Source: Ereboglobus sp. PH5-10 (GTDB lineage Bacteria > Verrucomicrobiota > Verrucomicrobiia > Opitutales > Opitutaceae). Taken from it: a DNA stretch of 64,000 bases. Position numbers and translations under genes: made by a program. Position 1 is the first letter of the stretch; each line of letters begins with the position of its first letter. The stretch lies in assembly GCF_029504735.1 (NCBI RefSeq), contig NZ_JAQFIP010000001.1, forward strand, positions 433,550 to 497,549. The letters run 5' to 3'. The notes below the pieces were generated by a model that was not told the origin of the DNA, ran no database searches, and saw nothing but the letters and a program-made list of their open reading frames with translations. Positions 21,199 to 29,888 of this stretch are shown piece by piece.

Positions 21199-21677
21199 GC
21201 AACGTCGAAATTCTTCCCCTGCTGCTGGACTTGCTCCAGGACATGGCGCTGGCGGCGGTGCCGGCGGCGGGTTTTGCGATGGTGTTCAACGTGCCGGTGC
21301 GCGTGCTGAAATACTGCGCGTTGTTCGGCGCGCTGGCGCACGGAATGCGTTTTCTGATGATGCGCGCAGGCATGCCCATCGAATGGGGCACATTGATCGC
21401 GGCGACGGCGGTGAGCTTCGCGGGAGTGTGGCTCGCGAGACGGCTGCGCGCGCACCCGAAGGCGTTCACCGTGGCGGCGATGATCCCGATGATTCCGGGC
21501 GTGTCGTTTTTCACGACGATCATCGCGCTGCACCAACTCGGCACGCGCGGGTTCGACGCGGAGCTTTTTTCGGTGGCGCTGACAAACGGGTTGCGGACGT
21601 TTTTTATCATCGGCGCAATCGCCATCGGCCTGGCAATGCCGGGTTTGCTGCTCTACCGGCGGCGTCCGGTGGTGTGA
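21195..21677 (+). CDS. Threonine/serine exporter ThrE family, C-terminal subunit (YjjB/DUF3815 type)
   Basis: A 160-residue integral membrane protein with about five helices and the segment AAMIPMIPGVSFFTTI typical of the YjjB half of ThrE-like exporters. It overlaps the upstream subunit gene by 4 bp. Together they should form an inner-membrane amino-acid or small-acid exporter; E. coli YjjPB has been linked to succinate export, Corynebacterium ThrE to threonine and serine, so the substrate here remains open. Confidence 0.85.
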   Translation: MSNVEILPLLLDLLQDMALAAVPAAGFAMVFNVPVRVLKYCALFGALAHGMRFLMMRAGMPIEWGTLIAATAVSFAGVWLARRLRAHPKAFTVAAMIPMIPGVSFFTTIIALHQLGTRGFDAELFSVALTNGLRTFFIIGAIAIGLAMPGLLLYRRRPVV

Positions 21678-21746
21678 ATCAGGCTGGCTCTGGAGCGCGC
21701 GGCGTGCGAGTGTGAGCGCGTCAATCGCATCGTCGCTTCTCAAATC

Positions 21747-22631
21747 GTGAAACCGGGATTTCTCAGAACATTCGCATTGCTGGCCGCCATCATCGCGGGG
21801 GCGCTTTGCCCGTGGGCGCGGGTGCTCGCGTTTCTCATTCCGTGGCTGATCGTGGGAATGCTGTTTGTCGTTTTCCTCGGCACGAAGTTTTCGAGGGAAT
21901 CGTTTCAGCGTTCGCATGCCTGGCTGGTGCTGGCCAATGTGCTGATGGGCGGGGTCGGGTTTGCGATCGGCTGGGCGACTGGCGGGCGAGACATCGCGAT
22001 CGCGGGTTTCTTCGCGGGAATCGGGCCGACGGCGACTGCGGCGGCGGTGATCACGGGGTTTCTCGACGGGCGCGTCGATTATGTGGTCACGACGTTCATG
22101 CTCACGAACCCGATCATCTCCGCGCTCATGCCGTTTTTGATGCCGCTCGCACTCGGCCACGCCACGCCCGCGGCGTCGCTCGACATTGCGTTGAGCGTTT
22201 CGCTGCTGGTGTTCCTGCCGCTTTTGGTGGCGATGATTTTGCGGCGCGTTTATCCGGCGGTGACGACATGGCCGGCCCGCGCAAAAAACGCGTCGTTCTT
22301 CGCGTGGGTGCTCGCGTTGTTCCTGATCATGGCGAAGACGAGCCATTTTTTGCGTTACGAAATGAGCGACGCGCCGGGTGTGCTGCTGCTGAAAATCGGC
22401 GCGGTTTCACTGGTCGTGTGCGCGATGAGTTTCGCCATCGGAAGGGTGATCGGCGGGCGCGCGTTCGCACGGGAGGCGAGCCAGGCGCTCGGCCAGAAAA
22501 ACAACAACTTCACAATCTACCTGGCCATGACTTACGCGAATCCGCTGATCGCGCTCGGGCCGACTTTTTATGTGATCTGGCACAACCTCTGGAACTCGTG
22601 GCAGCTGCACCGTCACGGGGGGAAAAAATAG
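21747..22631 (+). CDS. BASS-family transporter (bile acid:sodium symporter-like)
   Basis: A 294-residue polytopic protein with about 8-9 membrane helices. The segments FFAGIGPTATAAAVITGF and TNPIISALMPFLMPLAL, and late NNNFTIYLAMTYANPLIA, match the BASS fold, which carries discontinuous helices around such polar spots. Sodium- or proton-coupled uptake of an organic anion is the likely role. The frame starts at GTG 21747; no clear ribosome-binding site precedes it and a somewhat later start cannot be excluded. It follows the ThrE-like pair on the same strand after 69 bp and ends at a terminator. Confidence 0.72.
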   Translation: MKPGFLRTFALLAAIIAGALCPWARVLAFLIPWLIVGMLFVVFLGTKFSRESFQRSHAWLVLANVLMGGVGFAIGWATGGRDIAIAGFFAGIGPTATAAAVITGFLDGRVDYVVTTFMLTNPIISALMPFLMPLALGHATPAASLDIALSVSLLVFLPLLVAMILRRVYPAVTTWPARAKNASFFAWVLALFLIMAKTSHFLRYEMSDAPGVLLLKIGAVSLVVCAMSFAIGRVIGGRAFAREASQALGQKNNNFTIYLAMTYANPLIALGPTFYVIWHNLWNSWQLHRHGGKK

Positions 22632-22676
22632 GGGCGGCATGAATCGCCGCGTCCATACTGGCGCCGCCGTTTTTTA
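22632..22676. terminator. Terminator candidate between convergent genes
   Basis: GGGGCGGC at 22632 can pair with GCCGCC at 22662-22668, which is followed by GTTTTTTAG. The stem is interrupted and encloses a smaller hairpin (GCGGC/GCCGC). It lies between the BASS-like gene and the Wza-like gene, overlapping the last codon of the latter. Confidence 0.5.
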
Positions 22677-23279
22677 GAACGCCGACTTGGGCACGTGCAG
22701 CGAATCGCCGGGCAGCATCCGGGGGTCCTCGGCGGGGGTTCGCTCGGCGAGCTCCGCGTCGATCGTGTAGGACTTGCCGGCGCGGGCGAGCGAGACGCGG
22801 GTTTGTTTCGCGTAAATCGCAAAGCCGCCCGCGGCCTGAACCGCCTTCGTAACCGTCAGGTCGGGCGCCCAGACCACGCGGCCGGGCCGGGCCACCTCGC
22901 CGCCGACATACACGTAACGCTCTGTCGCCGTCACCGAGACATCGACCGCGTTGTAGATTTTTTTATCGACGTAATTCTCGCGGATTTTTTGCGCGAGCAC
23001 CGCCGCCGTTTCGCCCGATGCGGTGATCGCGCCGATATACGGCAGCGAAATCAACCCCTGATCGTCGATCTGGAGCTGGTTGCTGCTCGGGTCGGGAATG
23101 CCCTGAAGCGTGACCACAAGGTTGTCGCCGGGACGGAGCACCGCGACGTTTTCGGCGTCGGGCAGGACGGGATTGTGCCGCTGCCCGTCGGCGCTCTTGG
23201 GCGTCTTGCAACCGGCAAGCGCGAAAACCATCGCGAGGGCGATCAATGAAAGGATGAGTTGCCGGAGTGTGTTTAACAT
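22674..23279 (-). CDS. Polysaccharide export lipoprotein, Wza/SLBB type
   Basis: A 201-residue lipoprotein: signal peptide with lipobox LAGC (Cys24), then a polysaccharide-export domain (VLRPGDNLVVTLQGIPDP, LPYIGAITASGETAAVLAQ) and one SLBB-like segment (YVYVGGEVARPGRVVW). Wza-type proteins form the outer-membrane channel for capsule or exopolysaccharide. This is the short one-SLBB form. No polymerase or tyrosine kinase is adjacent, so its partners lie elsewhere. Confidence 0.85.
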   Translation of the reverse strand: MLNTLRQLILSLIALAMVFALAGCKTPKSADGQRHNPVLPDAENVAVLRPGDNLVVTLQGIPDPSSNQLQIDDQGLISLPYIGAITASGETAAVLAQKIRENYVDKKIYNAVDVSVTATERYVYVGGEVARPGRVVWAPDLTVTKAVQAAGGFAIYAKQTRVSLARAGKSYTIDAELAERTPAEDPRMLPGDSLHVPKSAF

Positions 23280-23328
23280 CGGAAGAAATTTTGAGTCATT
23301 ATTTCCGATTTAAACGGCGCGTGTCGAC

Positions 23329-24123
23329 TCAACGTTTTCCGCGACTGCGACGCTTCGGCTTGGTGTCTTCCTCGCCGTCGTCATCATCGTCGCCGGCTTC
23401 GATGTCGAAACCTCCGTCACCGTCGCCGCGTTCGATTTCGCCGTCCTCCGTCTCCTCTTCCTCGTCCTCGTCCCACTTGAGGGACTGGTCGTTCTTGAGT
23501 TTTTCCTCCTCCTCCTCGTCGAGTTCGGGGAGGTCGGCGTCGGCGGCCTCGTCGTCCTCCTTGGTGACGGGACGCTCCTCGTCGGTGTCCCAGCCAGCGG
23601 GAACGTATTCGAGAATCGCGGCGAGTTCGTCGAACGTGTGGATCGCCCGGCCCTCGATGAACGAGGCGTTTTGATCCTCGCGGATTTCCTCCTCGACCTC
23701 GTCAACAGTGAGCTTCGCCTCGAAATTGAACAGGTCGTTGAGCGTTTTCACGCGGCAGCGCGTGATGTGGTCGAGCAGATCGGCGTAGGGGCCGTTTTCG
23801 TCGTCGATCGTGTCGGCGAGCGCGAAAAGTTTTTCGTCGGAGTCAAAGATGGAGTCCTTCACGCGGCGCAGGCGCACGCGTCCGTCGCCCAGGTCCTTCT
23901 CGATGCGGAAGGGGATGAACGCCGCCTCCATGATGTCCTGGTCAAAACCGTAATCGCGCAATGCTTCGACCAGGTCGGTCAGATAATCAAGCTGCCGGGG
24001 GTCAACGATGCTCAGCCCGTCGACATCCCAACGGATCGGGTCGCTAACTTCTTCGACCCACCAGTTGTGATCATCGCCAAGACGGACTATGCACCAATCG
24101 AGACTTTTAGAGGATTTTGCCAT
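23329..24123 (-). CDS. Unrecognised protein with a long acidic C-terminal tail
   Basis: The 264-residue product has an ordered N-terminal part (residues 1-175, starting MAKSSKSLDWCIVRLGDDHN, with several Trp and Asp) and then a tail from about 178 to 252 that is mostly Asp and Glu, ending in a short basic stretch KPKRRSRGKR. No signal peptide or membrane helix. I do not recognise the family; an acidic tail plus basic end suggests binding of nucleic acid or a basic protein, but this is speculation. The start at 24123 was preferred to 24276 because the extra 51 residues look non-coding. Confidence 0.7.
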   Translation of the reverse strand: MAKSSKSLDWCIVRLGDDHNWWVEEVSDPIRWDVDGLSIVDPRQLDYLTDLVEALRDYGFDQDIMEAAFIPFRIEKDLGDGRVRLRRVKDSIFDSDEKLFALADTIDDENGPYADLLDHITRCRVKTLNDLFNFEAKLTVDEVEEEIREDQNASFIEGRAIHTFDELAAILEYVPAGWDTDEERPVTKEDDEAADADLPELDEEEEEKLKNDQSLKWDEDEEEETEDGEIERGDGDGGFDIEAGDDDDDGEEDTKPKRRSRGKR

Positions 24124-24376
24124 GGTATGTTTGCGTGATAATTTTCGGGAGGAAAAAGAGCAGGGATTGGTCGAGTCAACCCAGGAATCATCGCGCCCGA
24201 ATTTTTCCGCCCAAAACCTCCTGTTTCTCCAAAACGAGGCGGAGCGTGAAAGGGCATAAGTGAAAAACAAGCCCAAAATTCAAGATATTGCGCCCCGTCA
24301 ATCTTGTGTGAAAAACAACGGCATTTCGGCGCGCCGCGCTTGATTTATTTCCGGCAAATACCAACGTCTTGCATAC

Positions 24377-25468
24377 ATGGATTATTTTTATGAACGCGTC
24401 CTGCGCCCGATCTTCTTCAAGCTCGACTGCGAGCTCGCGCACAACCTCGGCGCTTTTGGCATGACCGCCCTCGGCTGGATGCCCCCCGTCTGCCGCGTCA
24501 TGGAGCGCTGCGGGCGCCTCCCCGCCGCCGCGCGCCCCATCGAGGCGTTCGGCCTGAAATTTCCCAACGCCGTCGGTCTCGCCGCCGGCTTCGACAAACA
24601 CGCCACGGCCTGGCCAGCCGCTGCCGCGCTTGGGTTCGGCCACATCGAAATCGGCACCATCACCGCCCTCGCCCAGCCCGGCAATCCCAAGCCCCGCGCC
24701 TTCCGCTACCCGAGCGAGGAGGCCGTCATCAACCGCATGGGCTTTAACAACGAGGGCGCCGAAACCGTCGCCAAGCGCCTCGCCAAAATGCCCAAGCGCG
24801 GCAAACGCCGCATCCCTCTCGGCATCAACATCGGCAAATCAAAAGTCACCCCGCTCGAAAAAGCCGTCGAGGATTACCTCACCAGCTTTTCGCTCCTCGC
24901 CGACCACGCCGACTATCTCGTGCTCAACGTCAGCAGCCCGAACACCCCCGACCTCCGCAAGCTCCAGGACGAGCAACGCCTCTCCGAGCTCCTCGCCGCG
25001 CTCGACGCCGCCAACCGCGACCGCGCCTCGCAAAAAGACGCGGCGGGCAACGCCAAAACACGAGTGCCCCTGCTCCTGAAAATCGCCCCCGATCTCACCT
25101 ACCCGCAAATCGACGCCGTCCTCGAGCAGCTCGAGGCAAACCACTTCGACGGCATCATCGCCACCAACACCACCCTCGCCCGCCCCGGCTATTTTGAAAA
25201 CATCGACCAAACCGGCGGACTCAGCGGCAAGCCCCTGACAAAAAAATCGACCGAAATCATTCGCTACATTTCTCGCGCAACAAACGGCAGGCTGCCGATC
25301 ATCGGCGTGGGCGGAATCCACACCTCCGGGGACGCGGGCGAAAAACTCGATGCCGGCGCGACCCTCGTGCAAATCTACACCGGCATGATTTATCGCGGCC
25401 CCTTCTTCGCCCGCGAACTCGCCCGCGAACTCAGCGCTCGCCAGCTCCGCCCCACCCGCGGGTATTGA
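24377..25468 (+). CDS. pyrD: Dihydroorotate dehydrogenase (quinone), class 2
   Basis: Oxidises dihydroorotate to orotate in pyrimidine synthesis, passing electrons to quinone at the membrane. The 363-residue protein has the class 2 N-terminal amphipathic helices (MDYFYERVLRPIFFKLDCE), the FMN/substrate segment NRMGFNNEGA, and NVSSPNTPDLRKLQ with the class 2 catalytic serine. A short insertion (about 217-228, SQKDAAGNAK) precedes LLKIAPD. Its last 38 nt overlap the convergent folK gene. Confidence 0.95.
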   Translation: MDYFYERVLRPIFFKLDCELAHNLGAFGMTALGWMPPVCRVMERCGRLPAAARPIEAFGLKFPNAVGLAAGFDKHATAWPAAAALGFGHIEIGTITALAQPGNPKPRAFRYPSEEAVINRMGFNNEGAETVAKRLAKMPKRGKRRIPLGINIGKSKVTPLEKAVEDYLTSFSLLADHADYLVLNVSSPNTPDLRKLQDEQRLSELLAALDAANRDRASQKDAAGNAKTRVPLLLKIAPDLTYPQIDAVLEQLEANHFDGIIATNTTLARPGYFENIDQTGGLSGKPLTKKSTEIIRYISRATNGRLPIIGVGGIHTSGDAGEKLDAGATLVQIYTGMIYRGPFFARELARELSARQLRPTRGY

Positions 25469-25949
25469 CAGAAAACAACCGCACAGACGGATCAGTCCTT
25501 GAAAGCTGATCCAGTTTTCCGAGCAAGCCGACCTCCGCCACCTCGCGCAACGGAATCAAAACAAACGCGCGCTCCCACATGCGCGGATGAGGCAGCGCGA
25601 GCGTTTCCGACGCGCACTCTACGTCGCCAAACAAAAGCAAATCCAAGTCGAGCGTGCGCGGCCCCCAGCGCACTTCGTTTTCACGACATCGCCCAAACGC
25701 GCGCTCAATCCGCTGCATTTCACCAAGCAACGCCTCGGGTGAAACGGACCGCCCAACACCCAGCCGCGCCGCCAAATTTAAATACGCAGGCTGTTCCACG
25801 CCGCCAACCGGATCGGTTTCATAAATCGCCGACACCGCATCGACACGCACATCCGTCGCCTCGCCAAGCACGCGCAACGCGCCAAGCAGCGTTGCCTCGC
25901 GACCACCAAGATTCGAACCCGCGCTGATGTAGGCGACGCAACCGCTCAT
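25431..25949 (-). CDS. folK: 6-hydroxymethyl-7,8-dihydropterin pyrophosphokinase
   Basis: Transfers pyrophosphate from ATP to hydroxymethyldihydropterin in folate synthesis. The 172-residue product has the opening AYISAGSNLGGRE, the metal and substrate motif GPRTLDLDLLLFG, and the final LPHPRMWERAFVLIPL. Its start overlaps folB by 4 bp (ATGA), and its end overlaps the convergent pyrD 3' end, which is unusual and means the last 12 codons share DNA with pyrD. Confidence 0.94.
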   Translation of the reverse strand: MSGCVAYISAGSNLGGREATLLGALRVLGEATDVRVDAVSAIYETDPVGGVEQPAYLNLAARLGVGRSVSPEALLGEMQRIERAFGRCRENEVRWGPRTLDLDLLLFGDVECASETLALPHPRMWERAFVLIPLREVAEVGLLGKLDQLSRTDPSVRLFSVNTRGWGGAGER

Positions 25950-26314
25950 TTGCGCTCCCTGCGCACCCGCACTTTTAACCCGTTGAAATCAAAGTTCACC
26001 GGCGGTTTTAACTTGGTCACCTCAACACTCACGGCGCGCACTTGCGCAAACGCGCGCAACAAATCCTCCGCAATGCGGCAGGCAAGCGTCTCGACAAGAT
26101 TAACCGGCGCCCCCTCCATCACCGCGCGCGCGACCTCGTGAATGCGCCTGTAGTCGATTGTCTTTTCCAAGTCGTCCGCGCGTCCGGCCCCGGCGAGCGG
26201 CAGCTCGAGCGTGACGGTCACCTCCCATGGTTGCGGCCGCGTTTTTTCCTCCGGCAGCGCGCCGTGGCACGAGTGAAAACGCATCCGGGAAAGTGTGATG
26301 GAATCGGCGCTCAT
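25946..26314 (-). CDS. folB: Dihydroneopterin aldolase
   Basis: Cleaves dihydroneopterin to hydroxymethyldihydropterin. The 122-residue product shows the family start ITLSRMRFHSCHGALPEEK, the segment YRRIHEVARAVMEGAPVNLVETLA with the conserved Glu, and a C-terminal VEVTKLKPPV with the active-site Lys. Start at 26314 overlaps the folP stop (ATGA), and its own stop overlaps the folK start, so folP-folB-folK are translationally coupled. Confidence 0.94.
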   Translation of the reverse strand: MSADSITLSRMRFHSCHGALPEEKTRPQPWEVTVTLELPLAGAGRADDLEKTIDYRRIHEVARAVMEGAPVNLVETLACRIAEDLLRAFAQVRAVSVEVTKLKPPVNFDFNGLKVRVRRERK

Positions 26315-27189
26315 GATTTCCCAACCTCCGTCCATTCCGCGCCCGCGCGGATCGCGTCGGCCATCTCGACGAAGGGGCGCATGCGCGCCACATCGTGCAC
26401 GCGCACCATGCGCGCGCCCTGCTGGACGCCCCACACGAGTGTCGCCGCCGTGCCGTCCTCGCGCTCGGTTGGCATCCGTTTTTTCAGCACACTGCCGATC
26501 GTCGATTTTCGCGACGTGGCGAGCAACACCGGGCAACCAAGGTCAACGATGCGCGAAAGGTGCTTCAGCACTTCGAGGTTCTGCGCGACATTCTTTGCAA
26601 AACCAAAACCCGGATCAGTCCATATCTGCCCCGCCTCAACCCCCGCCCCGAGCATGGTGTCGATCGAAGCTCGCAAATCGGCAATCACGTCGGGCCAAAA
26701 ATCCGTGTAGCCGGACGCGGGCCGGTTGTGCATCAGGATGACCGGGCAGCGAAGCTCGGCGGCCGCCCGCGCCATGTTTTCGCCCCCGAAACGCCCGCCC
26801 CAAACATCGTTGATGATGTCGGCGCCGGCGCGCACCGCCGCGCGCGCGACACCCGCCTTGTAAGTGTCCGCGGAAATCGCCGCCTCGGGAAACGCGCCGC
26901 GCACCGCCTCAATTACGGGAAGAATGCGATCAATTTCCGCCGCCTCGCTCACGGGCGCGTGGCCGGGACGCGTGGACTCGCCGCCGATGTCGATCACATC
27001 CGCGCCCTCCGCGAGCATCGCGCCCGCGCGCTCAAGCGCCGCCTGCGCGCCGATGAATTTTCCACCGTCGGAAAACGAGTCGGGCGTCACGTTGAGAATC
27101 CCCATGATGAGCGTGCGCTCGCCATCCGGCAGCGCGCGGCCGTGAGGGCTTCGCCATTGGAGCTTATGAGGATGAGTCTCGGCCTTCAT
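26311..27189 (-). CDS. folP: Dihydropteroate synthase
   Basis: Condenses hydroxymethyldihydropterin pyrophosphate with p-aminobenzoate; the sulfonamide target. The 292-residue TIM-barrel protein shows MGILNVTPDSFSDGG, DIGGESTRPG, and the late SRKSTIG. The start at 27189 overlaps the oleD stop by 4 bp (ATGA), so the folate genes are coupled to oleD. Frames extending to 27375 run antisense-like through oleD and were rejected. Confidence 0.95.
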   Translation of the reverse strand: MKAETHPHKLQWRSPHGRALPDGERTLIMGILNVTPDSFSDGGKFIGAQAALERAGAMLAEGADVIDIGGESTRPGHAPVSEAAEIDRILPVIEAVRGAFPEAAISADTYKAGVARAAVRAGADIINDVWGGRFGGENMARAAAELRCPVILMHNRPASGYTDFWPDVIADLRASIDTMLGAGVEAGQIWTDPGFGFAKNVAQNLEVLKHLSRIVDLGCPVLLATSRKSTIGSVLKKRMPTEREDGTAATLVWGVQQGARMVRVHDVARMRPFVEMADAIRAGAEWTEVGKS

Positions 27190-28217
27190 TTCGCCTTCAA
27201 ACTTTCGATGAGCGCCGCCGTTCCCCCTGCCATGCTGACGCGCGGTGTGTATCCAATATCCCGATACGACGCGGTTGCGTTGAACCAGTGGTCCTTGGCG
27301 AGCTCCGAGGCCACAAAGCGCGTCATGGGAGGCTCGCCGCGCAACGGCAGCACGCGCCACGCGGCCTCGCAACACGCGCCAATGGCGGACGCGGCTCTCA
27401 ACGAAATGCGTTTCCCAACCGGACGCTCGCCGAGCGAAACGAGCAAGTTGTTAATCCACTCCCAAAGCACGACGGGCTCGTTGTTGGTAATGAAATAGGC
27501 GCGGCCCGCGCATTGCCCGATGTTGGTTTCGGCGAGCAGGTGCGCGTCGGTTGCGTTTTCAACATGCACCATGTCCACTCGATTGCGTCCGTCGCCGACA
27601 ATGCGGAGACGCCCGCGGCGCGCCTGCGCGAGCACGCGCGGGATGAGATGCGGGTCGTCGTTGCCCCAAATCAAATGCGGACGCAACGCGACGGTTCTCA
27701 GTCCGGGCGAATTCGCCGCCAGCACCTCGCGCTCGGCGATTGCCTTGGTGAGCGGATACGCGCTCGGGCAGCGCGTGGTGAGCGGCAGCGATTCGTCGGC
27801 GCCGGCGAGGTCGAGGCCGTTGTAAACGACGCTCGGCGTGCTCGTGTGCACAAAGCAACGCACACCATGCTCCCTCGCCCCTGCCAGCAACGCGCGCGTG
27901 CCGATCACATTTGCGCGAAAAAAATCATCGTAGCGCCCCCACACGCCGACTTTGGCGGCCACATGAAACACCGTATGAATGCCCGCGCACGCATCGCGCA
28001 TCGCGCCAGCATCATCGAGCGACGCGGCGATGAAACGCACGCCGCGCGCAACAAGATCGTCCGCAATCCGCCGCGCCATCACGGTGACGGGGCGGCCTTG
28101 CGCAAGTAGCCGCTCGACAATGTGCCGCCCGAGAAAACCCGTGCCGCCCGTGACAAGCACGGGGGAAGAAAGGGCTGAATGGCTGAATGGCTGAATGGCT
28201 GAATCGGAAGAAGGCAT
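27186..28217 (-). CDS. oleD: NAD(P)-dependent beta-ketoacid/sterol-type reductase, OleD-like
   Basis: An extended short-chain dehydrogenase of 343 residues with GGTGFLGRHI near the N-terminus, HTSTPSVVYNG and the YxxxK active-site motif (YPLTKAIAE), and a 3-beta-HSD-type C-terminal half. With an OleC-like ligase gene 42 bp upstream, OleD (2-alkyl-3-oxoalkanoate reductase of long-chain olefin biosynthesis) is the best reading; similar sterol-dehydrogenase-like enzymes are the alternative. The first ~17 codons, including SAIQPFSHSALSS, are encoded by four perfect tandem copies of ATTCAGCC, so the true start may be the GTG at 28160. Confidence 0.72.
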   Translation of the reverse strand: MPSSDSAIQPFSHSALSSPVLVTGGTGFLGRHIVERLLAQGRPVTVMARRIADDLVARGVRFIAASLDDAGAMRDACAGIHTVFHVAAKVGVWGRYDDFFRANVIGTRALLAGAREHGVRCFVHTSTPSVVYNGLDLAGADESLPLTTRCPSAYPLTKAIAEREVLAANSPGLRTVALRPHLIWGNDDPHLIPRVLAQARRGRLRIVGDGRNRVDMVHVENATDAHLLAETNIGQCAGRAYFITNNEPVVLWEWINNLLVSLGERPVGKRISLRAASAIGACCEAAWRVLPLRGEPPMTRFVASELAKDHWFNATASYRDIGYTPRVSMAGGTAALIESLKAK

Positions 28218-28278
28218 CGATCGTGGGAGGTTTGATTGGGCGGTTTTTCTTTCAGCCCTTCAGCTTTTCAGTTCTTCC
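28173..28278. repeat. TTCAG octad element spanning the oleC/oleD junction
   Basis: The left arm is four exact copies of GGCTGAAT (28173-28204), inside the oleD 5' coding sequence. The right arm (28250-28278) has degenerate TTCAG units in inverse orientation and supplies the oleC stop codon and its last codons. The core between them is the intergenic gap. Confidence 0.75.
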
Positions 28279-29888
28279 GCCTTTCCGCTCGCGGCCCAGG
28301 CCGCGAGCGTCAGCCGGTGGATCTTGGCGTTGTGGCGCACATCCACGGGAAATTTTGGGTGATGGAAGAAATGCGCGATCCCCGCCGTGTGCGGCTGCGC
28401 GAGCGCAAGCGCGCGAAGTTCCGCGGCGAGTTTGGCGAGGTCGAAATGCTTGGATGCCGGCTGAATGACGATTGCCGGGATCTGCGAACCGCGCGCCCCG
28501 AGTCCGACGAGCGCGCAACGGACGACTTGCGGATGCGCGCGAAACACCTGCTCGCAAGGTTCCGTGTAAAGCGGCCCGGCGGCAGTTTCGACGCGCTCGG
28601 CCTTGCGTCCGCAAAACCACAGACGCCCATCCGCGTCGAGACAACCGGTGTCACCCATGCGATGCCAAATGGTGTCGCCGGATTTTATTTTTGCCGCCGC
28701 GGTGGCGGCGGGAAGGTTGTCATACTCGCGCGTGATCGCGGGGCCGGTGACAATGATCTCGCCGATCTCGCCGGGCGGGAGCTCGCGCGCGTCGGCGAGC
28801 GCGGCAATGGGGTCGTCATTGATTGCGATGATTTTGATTTGTATCTCCGGCGTGGCGCGGCCCACGCAAGCGCCGGCGCAGGCGCTTTTGTTTTGGAGCA
28901 TTTCGTCGCCGTTGACGTTGCTCACGGGCAGGCACTCGGTCGCTCCGTAGGGGCTGTGGAGTTTTCCGTTGGGGAGAATTTTTCGCGCCTTTTCCCAAAG
29001 CGCGGCGGGCACGGGGGCGCCGGCGCAGAGCACGCGTTTCATGCTCGGGAGCGTGATGTTGTTCGCAATGCAGTAGTCGGCGATTTTGTTCCAGAGCGTC
29101 GGCGAGCCGAAGGAATTGTTCACATTTTCCTGCTGGATGGCGCGCACGATTTTTGAGGGATCAAGCGTCGCGGGGCGGCTCGGGTCGATCTCGGGCACTA
29201 TGGTCGTCATGCCGAGAGCGGGGGAAAAAAGCGCGAAGACCGGCAGCATCGACAAGTCGCCCTCGCCGGGCTCGATTTCGTAGGTGTCGCGAATCGAGCG
29301 CACCTGCGCCTCAAACATTTCGTGTTTGTAGCAGACGCCCTTTGGCGCGCCGGTGGAACCGGAGGTGAAGAGAATCGCGGCAAGGCCGTTGTTGGAAACC
29401 TCCGTGTTATTCTGGATTTTAGATTCTGGATTTCGGGCTTTCATCCGCGCGAGCGGAGAACTGCTTGCGGGCACCCGTATTTCGACGGAGCGAAACGCGC
29501 GACGGCACACGCGGCTGAGAAATCGCGCGACCGGAATGCCGAGCAGCACGCGCGGGCGCGAGTGCGCGACGCAGCGTAAAAAACTTTTCATGCCCATGCC
29601 CGGGTCAATGATCACGGGCACCGCGCCCATTCTGAAAAGCGCGAACACCGCCGCGATGAGCGGCAGCCCCTGGCGCACCATCACGAGCACGCGATCGCCC
29701 TCGCGCACGCCGCGTTTGACGAGGTTGGCCTCCCACGCGCCGACCTCGGCATGGAGATCGGAAAACGTGAGCGTGAGATAATCTATTTTCTCGCCGGCGG
29801 CATCGTGAACGCGTCCGCGCGGCACTTTTACCGCAACCGCGTCCGGCCGCGCCTTCGCCATGATGGTGAGGTGCCGCGCGATGTTCAT
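28260..29888 (-). CDS. oleC: AMP-dependent ligase, OleC-like (beta-lactone synthetase / fatty-acyl ligase family)
   Basis: A 542-residue ANL-superfamily enzyme: adenylation motif LFTSGSTGAPKG at 173-184, the YGATE motif, and GDTGCLDADGRLWFCGRKAE. OleC converts beta-hydroxy acids from OleD into beta-lactones, and pairing with oleD downstream supports this call. No OleA or OleB is nearby. Residues about 141-168 are an odd linker; NPESKIQN at 153-160 reads like a translated copy of the AATCCAA-type repeat found in the ribosomal operon. The start at 29888 overlaps the rnd stop (ATGA). The C-terminal codons lie in an octad repeat arm. Confidence 0.78.
   Translation of the reverse strand: MNIARHLTIMAKARPDAVAVKVPRGRVHDAAGEKIDYLTLTFSDLHAEVGAWEANLVKRGVREGDRVLVMVRQGLPLIAAVFALFRMGAVPVIIDPGMGMKSFLRCVAHSRPRVLLGIPVARFLSRVCRRAFRSVEIRVPASSSPLARMKARNPESKIQNNTEVSNNGLAAILFTSGSTGAPKGVCYKHEMFEAQVRSIRDTYEIEPGEGDLSMLPVFALFSPALGMTTIVPEIDPSRPATLDPSKIVRAIQQENVNNSFGSPTLWNKIADYCIANNITLPSMKRVLCAGAPVPAALWEKARKILPNGKLHSPYGATECLPVSNVNGDEMLQNKSACAGACVGRATPEIQIKIIAINDDPIAALADARELPPGEIGEIIVTGPAITREYDNLPAATAAAKIKSGDTIWHRMGDTGCLDADGRLWFCGRKAERVETAAGPLYTEPCEQVFRAHPQVVRCALVGLGARGSQIPAIVIQPASKHFDLAKLAAELRALALAQPHTAGIAHFFHHPKFPVDVRHNAKIHRLTLAAWAASGKAEELKS
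29405..29440. repeat. Remnant of the AATCGAA heptad family inside oleC
   Basis: TCTGGATTTTAGATTCTGG-type 7-mers resemble the left arms of the elements at 37584-50910. They are read in frame in oleC as NPESKIQN, in a linker before the adenylation motif. Short and degenerate, so the call is tentative. Confidence 0.45.

Noticed and set aside
20739..21677. 312-codon frame covering both ThrE-like genes
   Set aside because: Only its last 160 codons (from 21195) match the YjjB-type subunit; the first part is a shadow of the upstream subunit gene in another frame.
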